This document shows positions 11,779 to 21,383 of a DNA stretch of 64,000 nt, one piece after another. Position 1 is the stretch's first letter. Each line of letters begins with the position of its first letter. The position numbers and the translations under genes were made by a program. The notes beneath the pieces were generated by a model, which saw nothing but the letters and a program-made list of their open reading frames with translations, made no database searches and was not told the origin of the DNA. The DNA is from Legionella rowbothamii (GTDB lineage: Bacteria; Pseudomonadota; Gammaproteobacteria; Legionellales; Legionellaceae). The stretch is taken from assembly GCF_900639985.1 (NCBI RefSeq), contig NZ_CAAAIM010000003.1, positions 62,001 through 126,000 on the forward strand, read 5' to 3'.

Positions 11779-14700
11779 TTTCCAAATTTTTTATTGAACG
11801 ACCTATTTTAGCGAACGTTATTGCACTTCTGTTGGTCTTATTGGGGTTGGTAGCCATTATGGCTTTACCGGTCACGCAGTACCCTTCGATTGTGCCACCC
11901 ACGATTCAGGTAACGACGAGCTATCCTGGGGCGGATGCTAAAACCCTCATCAATACCGTAGGTCTTCCTATTGAGCAACAAGTCAATGGGGTGGAAAAAA
12001 TGCTGTATATGCAATCGACCAGCACCAACAGTGGAACATACACACTCATTGTTACCTTTGCAATCGGTACGGATTTGAACTTTGCGCAAGTTTTGGTGCA
12101 AAACCGGGTGCAAGCCGCAATGGCGCAGCTCCCAGAAGCAGTTCAAAAGCAAGGGGTTGTTGTCCAGCAAAAGTCGACTGCTATTTTGCAATTTATTACC
12201 CTGACCTCAGAACATGGCGAGTACGATGGACTCTTTTTGAATAATTACGCGACGATTAACATGCAAAATGAATTGGCGCGTTTGCCTGGAGTGGGTAACG
12301 TACTTATTTTTGGTACGGGAAACTATGCCATGCGTATATGGCTTGACCCCCAAAAAATGCTTTCTTATGCGTTAAACCCTAGTGATGTGTTAAATGCTAT
12401 TAGCCGTCAGAACCAAGAGGTTTCTGCCGGACAAATTGGGGCACCACCAACCCAAGGGTCACAGCCTTATCAGTTTACAGTGAATGTGCCGGGGCAGCTT
12501 GCCGATCAAGACCAATTTGCCAACATCATTGTGAAAACAGTGGCCACCCAACCCAATGAAAATGCCAATGGTAGTAGTAGTGCCAAGATTGTGCGTATTC
12601 GCGATGTGGGGCGAGTGGAGTTAGGTTCTTCTAGTTACAGTCAGCTAGCTAAACTGAATAATCAACCAACTGCAGCGATTGGAATTTATCAGTTACCCGG
12701 AGCGAATGCCTTACAAGTTGCGGATTCGGTGCGGGTTGCTGTTGCAAATATGGCGAAAAAATTTCCTCCTGGGATGAAGTATTCAATTCCTTTCGATACC
12801 ACCATTTTTGTGAAGGCCTCTGTTGATGAGGTATATAAGACTCTATACGAAGCGGGTATTTTAGTACTTATCGTCATTCTCGTGTTCTTACAAAATTTCC
12901 GAGCCACTTTAGTACCGGCGACAACCGTACCGGTAACCATCATTGGTGCGTTTTTTGCCCTGCTTTTACTAAGTTACTCGATTAACCTATTGACTTTATT
13001 TGCTCTGGTTTTAGCGATTGGTATTGTGGTTGACGATGCGATTGTTATTGTTGAAGGGGTTAGCCAGCATATTGAGCATGGCAGCCCTCCTAAAGAATCG
13101 GCTATTAAGGCGATGACGGAATTGCTCGGCCCCATTATTGGTATCACTCTAGTATTAATGGCGGTATTCGTACCGGCTGGGTTTATGCCAGGCTTAACTG
13201 GGGCGATGTACGCACAATTTGCTTTAGTAATTGCCGCCACCGCATTTATCAGTGCAATCAATGCCATGACCTTAAAGCCGACCCAGTGCGCCTTGTGGCT
13301 TAAACCTGTGGACCCCCAAAAAGAAAAAAATGTAGTGTTTCGTTTTTTTGATAAATTGTATAACCCTGTTGAAGCCAACTACATTGGTTTTATGGATCGT
13401 TTAGTTCATCGTTATAAGTTTGCTTGTGCCTTAGGAATTATACTTGTTTTACTGGCGATACTCGGTTTAAGCCGTATTCCAACAGGATTTATCCCAGTCG
13501 AAGATCAGGGCTATATGATGATGAACGTACAGCTGCCGGATGGCGCTAGCTTGGGGAGAACGGAAGCATTATTGCATCGCTTAAGTGATCAGGTTTCCAA
13601 AGTAGGAGGTGTCGCTGATGTGATTGCTATTGATGGGATTTCCTTATTGGATAACAGTTCCAGTTTAGCCAATGGCGGTGTCTTGTATATTATGTTTAAG
13701 GATTGGAGTGTTCGCGGTAAGGAGGAGGGCTTATTGCCTCTCTATAATAAGCTTAATGATATTGCCGAGAAAACTTTAGACGCTAAAGTGTTGGTGATGG
13801 TGCCCCCACCAATCCAAGGGCTAGGTATGTCAGGTGGTTTCCAAATGCAGCTGGAATTGCAGGATGGCTCCTTTGATTATCGCAAATTACAGGCAGCAAC
13901 AGATCAACTAATTCGCTATGCCAGTCAGCAACCCGAATTACAACGACTAATGACCTCGTTTCGAGCCTCTGTTCCTCAGGTAGCTGCGCCTATTAACCGC
14001 ACTAAGGCTGAATCACTGGGAGTAAAAATAGGCGATGCCTCCGATACTTTGCAAACTTATCTGGGTTCTTCTTATGTGAATTTGTTTACTAAATTTGGGC
14101 AAGTGTTCCAGGTTTATGTGCAGGCGGATGCACCCTATCGGATGAGCGTTGAAGATGTACGTAATTATTATGTTAAAAATGAGTCAGGCTCTATGGTTCC
14201 TTTAGGTACGTTAACGGATATTGGCCCAACCGTAGGCCCCTCCTTGATTTCCCTATATAACTTATATCCTTCCAGCAATATTTATGGATCTGCGGCTCTT
14301 GGTTATAGTTCGGGACAGGCGATGGCGGCAATGGAACGCGTGGCAAAGCAAGTCTTACCGGCGGGAATTGCTTTTGAATGGACGAGTACTGCCTATCAAG
14401 AAAAAATTTCAGGTAATATGAGTTATTACATTTTTCTTTTATCCCTCATCTTGATCTACTTAATTTTGGCGGGTCAATATGAGAATTGGGTGACTCCGCT
14501 GGCTATTCTATTAAGTGTGCCTTTAGCGTTGATTGGTACCGTATTGGCTTTATCCGCTCTGGGCCTGGCGAATAATATGTATACCCAAATTGGTATATTG
14601 CTGTTAATTGCCTTGGCGGCTAAGAATGCGATTTTAATTGTCGAGGTGGCGCGTGAACAACGACTAATTCATAAAAAATCGATCATGGAGGCTGCTGTAA

Positions 14701-14966
14701 TTGGTGCCAAGACTCGTTTTCGTCCTATTTTGATGACCTCGTTTGCCTTTATTTTAGGAGTTATGCCTTTGGTATTCGCTACTGGCGCTGGGGCTAATGC
14801 ACGACGTTCTATTGGGATTGCGGTCTGCAGTGGAATGATGGCTTCCACTTGTCTAGCGGTGGTATTTGTGCCTGCGTTTTATGTGATGTTACAAACATGG
14901 CAGGAACGGCGACAGGAGAAAAAGGCTGCCAAAAGAAGCCCGCAGCCTTTAAAAACTATAACTTAA
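11775..14966 (+). CDS. RND multidrug efflux permease (AcrB/MexB, HAE1 family)
   Basis: Proton-driven inner-membrane pump of 1063 residues, full length for the HAE1 family. The N-terminus is MISKFFIERPILANVIALLL and the proton-relay aspartates are D420-D421 in LAIGIVVDDAIVIVEG. The partner lysine is in LIALAAKNAILIVE. Twelve membrane segments in two sets of six, with two large periplasmic loops, fit the pattern. The start codon overlaps the adaptor stop (ATGA), so all three genes are co-translated. Hydrophobic drugs or dyes are the predicted cargo from the family, not proven. Confidence 0.93.
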   Translation: MISKFFIERPILANVIALLLVLLGLVAIMALPVTQYPSIVPPTIQVTTSYPGADAKTLINTVGLPIEQQVNGVEKMLYMQSTSTNSGTYTLIVTFAIGTDLNFAQVLVQNRVQAAMAQLPEAVQKQGVVVQQKSTAILQFITLTSEHGEYDGLFLNNYATINMQNELARLPGVGNVLIFGTGNYAMRIWLDPQKMLSYALNPSDVLNAISRQNQEVSAGQIGAPPTQGSQPYQFTVNVPGQLADQDQFANIIVKTVATQPNENANGSSSAKIVRIRDVGRVELGSSSYSQLAKLNNQPTAAIGIYQLPGANALQVADSVRVAVANMAKKFPPGMKYSIPFDTTIFVKASVDEVYKTLYEAGILVLIVILVFLQNFRATLVPATTVPVTIIGAFFALLLLSYSINLLTLFALVLAIGIVVDDAIVIVEGVSQHIEHGSPPKESAIKAMTELLGPIIGITLVLMAVFVPAGFMPGLTGAMYAQFALVIAATAFISAINAMTLKPTQCALWLKPVDPQKEKNVVFRFFDKLYNPVEANYIGFMDRLVHRYKFACALGIILVLLAILGLSRIPTGFIPVEDQGYMMMNVQLPDGASLGRTEALLHRLSDQVSKVGGVADVIAIDGISLLDNSSSLANGGVLYIMFKDWSVRGKEEGLLPLYNKLNDIAEKTLDAKVLVMVPPPIQGLGMSGGFQMQLELQDGSFDYRKLQAATDQLIRYASQQPELQRLMTSFRASVPQVAAPINRTKAESLGVKIGDASDTLQTYLGSSYVNLFTKFGQVFQVYVQADAPYRMSVEDVRNYYVKNESGSMVPLGTLTDIGPTVGPSLISLYNLYPSSNIYGSAALGYSSGQAMAAMERVAKQVLPAGIAFEWTSTAYQEKISGNMSYYIFLLSLILIYLILAGQYENWVTPLAILLSVPLALIGTVLALSALGLANNMYTQIGILLLIALAAKNAILIVEVAREQRLIHKKSIMEAAVIGAKTRFRPILMTSFAFILGVMPLVFATGAGANARRSIGIAVCSGMMASTCLAVVFVPAFYVMLQTWQERRQEKKAAKRSPQPLKTIT

Positions 14967-14977
14967 TGGGCATATTT

Positions 14978-15007
14978 TGTTTGCTGGGCTGAAAAGCCCA
15001 GCAAACA
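14978..15007 (+). terminator. Terminator of the RND operon (GCTGGGCT class)
   Basis: TGTTTGCTGGGCT and AGCCCAGCAAACA make a perfect 13-bp stem closed by a GAAA tetraloop, 12 bases after the permease stop. This is the strongest hairpin in the window. The core GCTGGGCT/AGCCCAGC recurs at 25164-25183. Confidence 0.8.
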
Positions 15008-15164
15008 TAGTTCACGTGATTCCCCTATCCTGGCTTTGCAGCCCAGCCGCATGAGATTTTTTCGCTCAAACGAGCTTTTATTTGCTCATTTGTGGGCTAA
15101 AGTTATTTAGTTTGATTACAAATTCTGCTAAAATCATAGTTATGAAGGCAATCTGGGGAAATAT

Positions 15165-17717
15165 ATGTTGAAAGAGCAGCAAGCACAACAAAGACGCTAT
15201 ATTAAATTGCTGACGGAGCGAGCACAACAAGAAGCGTTAAATAGATTGGCTGATCCCAGCAAAGGTGCGTTACTCTTTGACCCTCAGGGCCGTGTATTGA
15301 TTAATGTCAGCTTAACCAGGGAAGAGTTGGCAGAATTCAACAATCTTGGACATACTCCTACCCCCGTAACTACCGTAAGCTTGGATGTTCTTGGTAGTCG
15401 CTCTTCGGACTTTGATGGCCTAAAACAAGAATATCGCGCGCAATATGATTTAGCTCATGATGGTTTAACTGACAATGAAAATGTAAAAGAGAAGCAAGAA
15501 CAAGCACTCATGGGAGTTCGAGGCAGTATTATTCCTTTACAACAAGAATATCATTTCCATTTAGCTTTAGCAGCGCGAAGCTATGCTTCTGCAGGCCGTT
15601 TTACCGAAGAGCAAATGGAACAGGCTCATGCAGCTGCTATGGTTCGTGTTCAAGGGTTAATTACCCAAGCAGTTAAGGATGCCTTCGAAAAGGCTACCAA
15701 AAATGGTGAAGTTGATGATGTAAAATTAGTGCAGGCACTTGATAAAGCACGTAAAAGTATTTCTACTGACGCACATAGAATTTTGGTTGAAGAAATCACT
15801 CGAGCTACAGGCGTTATTTTAACCAAAAAAGAAATTAAAGATCTTCACTTAAAGCATCACGCCGAGATTACAACGGCAACGCTTAACGATGTAGTGCATA
15901 TAGACCAAGATATGAGGCAAACTACCCTCATCGCCGGATCTAAAGTGACAGCCCATGACCGAGGGGAGGGGGCAGAGCATCTTGCTGATCGACGCTTGAT
16001 TACTATTGGTCATGATGAGGCGAATCAAGGCCAGCCAAGAATCCAGATTCGGGTTCCTTCATTGGATGTGAAAGAAAAAATTAAACCTCAAGATGCGATT
16101 AGCGATGTTGAAGTAAAATTGAATCATATTCGTGATAAATACAATATTGCTGAGAGCGTTGATGTGGGACCTATCAAGATTAAGATTGATGAGGAACCTA
16201 CAGAGATTAAAGCCTTTACTTATAATTTGCATACAGCGCTTAATGACAGTTTTGAGGGGGGTAAAAATAAGCAATCCCAAGGCGCTCAATACATATTAAC
16301 GGGCGCACATAATTACAATCAGGCGCAATTAGGCAAAGAACCACCAGTTTTTTGTTTGGTGCAAAATATTTCAGTTAATGGTTTTGGTAACAGTTTAGGA
16401 TATGGCTGGAACGCCTTAAGGAATGAAGCAACCTTAATGACAGAAATGTCAATGATGTATAACTTGGTTGCTAAAGATGACCCCCAAAGATCCGCTGTAG
16501 AAGATGCGTTTAATGCCTATAAGACCTATTTAACCTCCAGTAATCGCGCGCCTTACTTTTCCCAATCACCCCAAGCTAAAGACGCTAGAAGTGCAATTGA
16601 AAAGGTGAAAGCCGGATGGGCACAAATTGCAGAGCGCGGTGTTGTTGACGATCAATTGAGTACAGCAGAGCAAACGGTTGAGTCAGCAAAATTAGCGATG
16701 AAAGCGATGATGGCTAATAACTTACATCAATCCCATGAGCATGCGAAGTTGTTCCAAGCCATGAGCATCTTTGTAGAACAGGCATCAATTTCAGGATGTA
16801 AGAGTGGTAATGAGCGTGCTCAGGCGATTAATGGACGGGTTGCAGTTTTAGATAGTGTTGCCCCTCAAAAAGATGATCCCATTGTTCTGGCAATTAATGC
16901 GGTCGCTCAGGCAAAAACATCTAAAGAAGTCACTAAAGCTACAGCAAATCTAAAGCAAGCCTTGGATTCGACATACGACAATCATTTACAATCTGGCGCT
17001 TCCATTATTAGTGCTGTAGACCAGGGTGCTGCGGCGAAAGTTAATGCGAAAAGAGGTTTTGCAGGTCTTTTCAATCGTAACTATGCTGAAGAATCTACTC
17101 TGGAGCATTTACACCAAGGCAAAGCCGGCAAAATGCAGGCTCATAAAAGCTTGACTAAAGAATCAACAAATGCTTGGGATGGGCCTCAAGCTCAAGGCTA
17201 TTTTGCCTTCGCTCGTGAAAAATGGGGTGGGGTGTTGGGAACACTTGGAGCACTGCTTGGCTTTGCTGCACCGAGCTATTTTCAATATAAAAGCGAAGTA
17301 AAAGAGCAACATGATGCTTTTATGGGGCGGTTGCTCGATGCGCAAAAGGATTATGTTCAAAACGCTGTCGACATCCAGCAAGAAAAGCTCCAGGTTAAGC
17401 AAGAAGCGCTTGTTGAAATAGTAAGTATGAGTCAGGAAGCACACAGTATGATCGATGATACGCCTGAGGATGAGCCGACATTTGTTGTGGAAGGGGAAAA
17501 TAAAAAAGTTTTAGAGGGTAGTCCTGAACCGGTCAAATGGCGTAAGGAAGGGGTGCGCGCTACGAATGGCAATCTTGAACCCCCACGGACAGAGTCATTA
17601 CAAAAACATTCAACTGATTTTAGGGATGCTTTGGGTGATATCAAAAAAATTGGTGAGAGACTTAGGCAAGAAGAGCAGCAACAGGAGGTTGTTGGGAACC
17701 GGCCTGGACACTCTTAA
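15165..17717 (+). CDS. Large protein of unknown function, putative effector
   Basis: I do not recognise this 850-residue protein. It starts MLKEQQAQQRRY with a GGGGA site eight bases upstream. It is soluble and helix-rich over most of its length, with one hydrophobic stretch at about 685-707 (GGVLGTLGALLGFAAPSYF). A charged coiled-coil segment follows that stretch (VDIQQEKLQVKQEALVEIV), then a Pro/Glu-rich linker. The last 25 residues are Glu/Gln-rich (GERLRQEEQQQEVV), resembling the E-block of Dot/Icm substrates. There is no signal peptide. It is monocistronic, behind a strong terminator. The effector assignment is inference from size, composition, tail and setting. Confidence 0.55.
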   Translation: MLKEQQAQQRRYIKLLTERAQQEALNRLADPSKGALLFDPQGRVLINVSLTREELAEFNNLGHTPTPVTTVSLDVLGSRSSDFDGLKQEYRAQYDLAHDGLTDNENVKEKQEQALMGVRGSIIPLQQEYHFHLALAARSYASAGRFTEEQMEQAHAAAMVRVQGLITQAVKDAFEKATKNGEVDDVKLVQALDKARKSISTDAHRILVEEITRATGVILTKKEIKDLHLKHHAEITTATLNDVVHIDQDMRQTTLIAGSKVTAHDRGEGAEHLADRRLITIGHDEANQGQPRIQIRVPSLDVKEKIKPQDAISDVEVKLNHIRDKYNIAESVDVGPIKIKIDEEPTEIKAFTYNLHTALNDSFEGGKNKQSQGAQYILTGAHNYNQAQLGKEPPVFCLVQNISVNGFGNSLGYGWNALRNEATLMTEMSMMYNLVAKDDPQRSAVEDAFNAYKTYLTSSNRAPYFSQSPQAKDARSAIEKVKAGWAQIAERGVVDDQLSTAEQTVESAKLAMKAMMANNLHQSHEHAKLFQAMSIFVEQASISGCKSGNERAQAINGRVAVLDSVAPQKDDPIVLAINAVAQAKTSKEVTKATANLKQALDSTYDNHLQSGASIISAVDQGAAAKVNAKRGFAGLFNRNYAEESTLEHLHQGKAGKMQAHKSLTKESTNAWDGPQAQGYFAFAREKWGGVLGTLGALLGFAAPSYFQYKSEVKEQHDAFMGRLLDAQKDYVQNAVDIQQEKLQVKQEALVEIVSMSQEAHSMIDDTPEDEPTFVVEGENKKVLEGSPEPVKWRKEGVRATNGNLEPPRTESLQKHSTDFRDALGDIKKIGERLRQEEQQQEVVGNRPGHS

Positions 17718-17760
17718 TTCTGTCCATTAGTTCGGAGTGAGACTTAAGTTAAAACCTGGA

Positions 17761-17781
17761 TACCGCGGTCTAGCCGCGGTA
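17761..17781. repeat. Palindrome of the CCGCGG class
   Basis: TACCGCGG and CCGCGGTA with a TCTAG centre sit 43 bases after the preceding stop, in a convergent gene gap. Related elements are at 44849-44874 and 54070-54090. Nearby, 17841-17848 carries CAACCAGG, half of another repeat class. Confidence 0.6.
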
Positions 17782-17880
17782 ATGCGGGTCTGCCACACAC
17801 CCTCGCCAAGCATATTTAAGTAAGAGCTATTCGCTGTAAGCAACCAGGCCCTTTATCGATGTTTCCCGTGAAACAATAGC

Positions 17881-18732
17881 CTATTTGTCCAGCAAGGCCC
17901 CAATTTGTTCCTTTTGCTCCGCAGGTAATGTCGTTAACGCCAGCGTAGCTTGGCCTGCGGCCTGATATAATTGGCGTAGCTGGGGATTTTTTAGCGCCTC
18001 TAAATGCAAATTAATGGTATTAATATCGCCTCGTGCCAGCGGGCCGGTGAGTGCTTCATTAATGGCAGTTACTTGCTGTATGTTATGGATATTACTTTGC
18101 GCTAAATTAATCAGCATTCTTCGTGCCTGTTCTAGAGACAAACCTGCCTTTAGTAGTAATTCCTCGCTATAGGCAATAAGAGTGACTAAATAATTCGAGG
18201 CGATGCATGCAGCGGCATGATACAAAGCTTTATTTTCTGGATGCAAGTTTGATACATAGGCACCTAGTTGGCTAAATGACTTTTTTAACCAGTTACATAC
18301 AGCAGTATCTCCTTCTAGGACACAATCAACCTGGTGAAAGGCGGCGGCATCTATAGAACCAATCTTGAATGCTTTTAATGGATGAAAGCTGGCAATGGAG
18401 CACCCTAAGTGTTTTAAGGGGGCTAGCAGCGAAGAGTTTAAGACTCCACTACTATGAACGATAAAATTCCCCGGTTTTAAATTGGCTTCCTGAAGGAGCT
18501 CTGCGACTACCTGGGGAATCGCATCATCATTACAACATAACCAGGTAATGTCTGCTTCGGGAAGTTGTTTAACTTGGGATACAGCCAATCCTGAACCAAT
18601 ATGCTCACAGGCGTGTTTGGCGCTTTCTAGGCTGCGATTGCACACAGTAAGAGTGGAGATAAGTTGCGCGGAATTTAATGCTCGCGCTAAGTTTTTACCT
18701 AAACGACCAGCACCAATTATGTTACATCTCAT
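17881..18732 (-). CDS. Rossmann-like/DUF2520 oxidoreductase-type protein
   Basis: Protein of 283 residues with an N-terminal NAD(P)-binding fold (MRCNIIGAGRLGKNLARALN, a GxGxxG motif) and a C-terminal all-helical DUF2520 domain (residues about 130-260). It contains HSSGVLNSSLL and ASFHPLKAF, which are typical of the family. The overall plan resembles 6-phosphogluconate or ketopantoate dehydrogenases, but the substrate of DUF2520 proteins is not known to me. It is transcribed on its own, divergently from the 775-residue ORF. No defect is seen. Confidence 0.85.
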   Translation of the reverse strand: MRCNIIGAGRLGKNLARALNSAQLISTLTVCNRSLESAKHACEHIGSGLAVSQVKQLPEADITWLCCNDDAIPQVVAELLQEANLKPGNFIVHSSGVLNSSLLAPLKHLGCSIASFHPLKAFKIGSIDAAAFHQVDCVLEGDTAVCNWLKKSFSQLGAYVSNLHPENKALYHAAACIASNYLVTLIAYSEELLLKAGLSLEQARRMLINLAQSNIHNIQQVTAINEALTGPLARGDINTINLHLEALKNPQLRQLYQAAGQATLALTTLPAEQKEQIGALLDK

Positions 18733-18861
18733 AATATTACAACCTTTTTATCTTTTGTTGCAAAAAAACGCATTTATAATGCAGATTTTTCAAAAATCTA
18801 TCACCCTTTGCCTGCATTATTGGTTATAATAGCCACAAATTGTCATTTTGGGAATTGAATT

Positions 18862-21189
18862 ATGCCTTATTTGGTAAAAGGAAATGCACTACAACTTTTC
18901 TCCGCTTTTGGCTGCCCGCAGTTTGTTATGCAAACTGGGAGGCAAGATAATGCGATTGTTGAAGATTTACTGCGAACTCCTTTTTTAGGTAACGAAACCC
19001 AAGCAAATCAGCATCTCAATATATGGAGCCAGGATACTGCTGCTAAGTATTATTCACTAGGTGATCAGTCAGCTGAAATTCTAAAGATTCTTTTAGACCC
19101 TCATCCATTCAAAAACAACGAGGAAAGTGACGAAGAATACAAACGTAACTTTGTCTGCCAACCTTTAGCTTATATTGATGATAATAAAGAAAATTGCGGT
19201 ATGATGATAATGTATCGACGTGATGAGCCCGGACAATGGATGATAGGTTTTACCCGCAAAGCACATATGAACCCAAGAACTAGACCGGTAATCCTTTTTT
19301 CAAGTTTTGATTTAAACGCACACATTAAAGATGCTAAATTTGAGCTGGCTTCGAGCTCTGAGCCAACAACAAAGAATCAGTTTCTGGCACAGCTTAATGC
19401 GGCAGCTCCGTCTGAATTGTTGCAGTTGGCATTTAATGCAGAAAATGAGGAAATTAATCCTCGTTTCGAGCGTATTCGCCTTCTATTACGTTTCCTGAAA
19501 ATCAATGAAAAAAAGGCGACAATTGCCGATCCGGTCGATTTATCCAAAATTAATTTATCACGACTCTTTGCGGACAATCCTGCATTAGACTTGATTATGA
19601 AATATGATGTACCTTTCTCGATGGCGATGTTGCAAGACTGTCTAGCAGACAATAGCCAATTACGCTTTGAATTGGAGAATGCCACCCTGAGTAGCAATGA
19701 TAGTATTAGCCGTAATATATTGAGTATGATTGCAGTTCTTTATGAAGAAGAATTTATCAATAAAAAAGAAGGTGCTTTAACTAAGAATCGGCATTTGCTC
19801 GATCCGGGGTTTATAAAAGATTATAGTGGCTTTATGTGGGATAGGGAGCAAATAACTTTGCTGCCAATTTTGTGGCAAAGAAAGTACCCTAAAGAGCTGA
19901 TTCAGCAAATCTTATCACAAGACTTTTATTTTCAATCAATAAACCGTTTAGTACAGCTAACCCCAGTAAAGTCAGTAAAGCCAGGAATTGGATTTACTCA
20001 ACATGTCCCTCAATTTTTCCAAGAGCCAGAAAAATTAAATGCCTTAGAATTTATCAATAGTATTGCGGATGTGCATGCTAAAGATCTCTGTTTAATAATA
20101 TGGGCTACAAACTCTTTAACCATAGAGGGTTACAAGGAAATTGTGGAGGCGACGAATAGGTACCCTTTAATGGCGTCGACGTTAGTTACTTTGGCCAGAA
20201 AAGGCACTACTCCTGGTGGTTTTGATGGGTTGAGGCGATTGGCATTAACGCCGGCTCTGCATTTAAAACAATCAATCATCGATCATTTCTTTTTCGCCAC
20301 CTCAGAATCGCAATATGCAAAAAGATTAAATGCGATGGCATTGGACAAATTGGAAACGGTGAGTGAGGCATTGCAAGTTTTGCGCAGTGCAGCGGTTGAG
20401 GATCAAGCTGCTTATCGTATGGTATTAGGTGCCGATAAGGAAGGGACGAGATTGCGTACTCTTTTACCATCGCTTGCAGCAATTAAGGATAGCGAGCAAC
20501 GCCGGGTGCTGGTCGATGTTCTTTATGCTGGGGTAAAGTATAATATTCCCATACAAGGAGATGTGGTTCTTAAGATCAAAAATCAGGAACACCGGTCAGT
20601 GGCGAAAAAATTATGTGAACGCTCCATCTGTGTAACCCAATTACAAGATTTAGAATTTGATGTTGACATGATTACTTTTGCGGCTCGGGAACATGATAAA
20701 AAAGCTGAGTGCTTCCGCAAAATTATTTTATGTATCGAAGATGAATGTAAGAAAATTTCTTCGCGCTTGTCTAAGTCCTACTTCTATTTTGAGATGGGCG
20801 AACAGTGGGAAAAAGATGAAGGGAAGTATCGAAAAAGCTTATACGGCATAGCTTATAATGCATTAATGAGTTCGGGACGCAATGCTCAGGCAGCTTTTGA
20901 AGAAGCAAAAAGACAAATACAAAATGTGGAGCTACAGATGCTAGCTACGGTTGATCCTGCTCCCAGCCCAGAAACGTCCAAGCTACTTCTTTTCCTTTCG
21001 GAGGCCCTCATTTATATCGCCAATGCGGTTATTAGTTTACTTGGCGCGGGTATATTTAATTACCTTAAAGGAAATGCCACCGGTAATTATTGGTTTTTCA
21101 CTCAAACTCGTTCTGGCGAGGCTGTACGCATGTTCAGTAAAGAGATGATTAACTCTTTAGATCCTGAGGGAGCGATACTGGCCCCCTAA
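18862..21189 (+). CDS. Large protein of unknown function, putative effector
   Basis: Unrecognised protein of 775 residues. Most of it is predicted helical and soluble. The N-terminal 160 residues look like a mixed alpha/beta domain (CGMMIMYRRDEPGQWMIGFT). The C-terminal part has a long hydrophobic patch at about 708-735 (LLLFLSEALIYIANAVISLL) followed by NYWFFTQTRSGEAVRMF and a short acidic tail. There is no signal peptide, so the hydrophobic patch may act as a membrane-targeting hairpin. The start ATG follows a GGGAATTGA site. It is monocistronic, and its setting between other lone large ORFs suggests a secreted effector; no catalytic motif was found. Confidence 0.5.
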   Translation: MPYLVKGNALQLFSAFGCPQFVMQTGRQDNAIVEDLLRTPFLGNETQANQHLNIWSQDTAAKYYSLGDQSAEILKILLDPHPFKNNEESDEEYKRNFVCQPLAYIDDNKENCGMMIMYRRDEPGQWMIGFTRKAHMNPRTRPVILFSSFDLNAHIKDAKFELASSSEPTTKNQFLAQLNAAAPSELLQLAFNAENEEINPRFERIRLLLRFLKINEKKATIADPVDLSKINLSRLFADNPALDLIMKYDVPFSMAMLQDCLADNSQLRFELENATLSSNDSISRNILSMIAVLYEEEFINKKEGALTKNRHLLDPGFIKDYSGFMWDREQITLLPILWQRKYPKELIQQILSQDFYFQSINRLVQLTPVKSVKPGIGFTQHVPQFFQEPEKLNALEFINSIADVHAKDLCLIIWATNSLTIEGYKEIVEATNRYPLMASTLVTLARKGTTPGGFDGLRRLALTPALHLKQSIIDHFFFATSESQYAKRLNAMALDKLETVSEALQVLRSAAVEDQAAYRMVLGADKEGTRLRTLLPSLAAIKDSEQRRVLVDVLYAGVKYNIPIQGDVVLKIKNQEHRSVAKKLCERSICVTQLQDLEFDVDMITFAAREHDKKAECFRKIILCIEDECKKISSRLSKSYFYFEMGEQWEKDEGKYRKSLYGIAYNALMSSGRNAQAAFEEAKRQIQNVELQMLATVDPAPSPETSKLLLFLSEALIYIANAVISLLGAGIFNYLKGNATGNYWFFTQTRSGEAVRMFSKEMINSLDPEGAILAP

Positions 21190-21233
21190 ACCTTAAGGTA
21201 TCATCTGCCCCTTATTTTTTCACCTTATTAATT

Positions 21234-21255
21234 GGTTGGACTATATAGTCCAACC
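21234..21255. terminator. 22-bp perfect palindrome (GGTTGGACT)
   Basis: GGTTGGACTAT/ATAGTCCAACC is a fully self-complementary 22-mer, 45 bases after the 775-residue ORF. It is related to the GGTTGGG palindromes at 8827-8854 and 29667-29690. Confidence 0.55.
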
Positions 21256-21312
21256 CCCTCTACCTTGCTGCGAAAATTTGTCTAATATTGTGCTAAACAG
21301 TTCCAAAGATTC

Positions 21313-21342
21313 TTGAACTTATTCAATATTTCTGCTTAATAT
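21313..21342 (+). promoter_or_regulatory. Candidate promoter of the 930-residue ORF
   Basis: TTGAAC at 21313-21318 and TAATAT at 21337-21342 with an 18-base spacer. CTTAATAT at 21335-21342 also resembles a PmrA half-site known from Legionella effector promoters. The tandem second half at the usual spacing is missing, so that reading is weak. Confidence 0.35.
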
Positions 21343-21383
21343 GAACTATTCTTTAAGGATTATTGCGATCTAATGGACGAGAC

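Noticed and set aside
21335..21358. PmrA tandem box before the 930-residue ORF
   Set aside because: One half-site is good, but the second (CTTTAAGG) is at 16 rather than about 11 bases and lies downstream of the -10.
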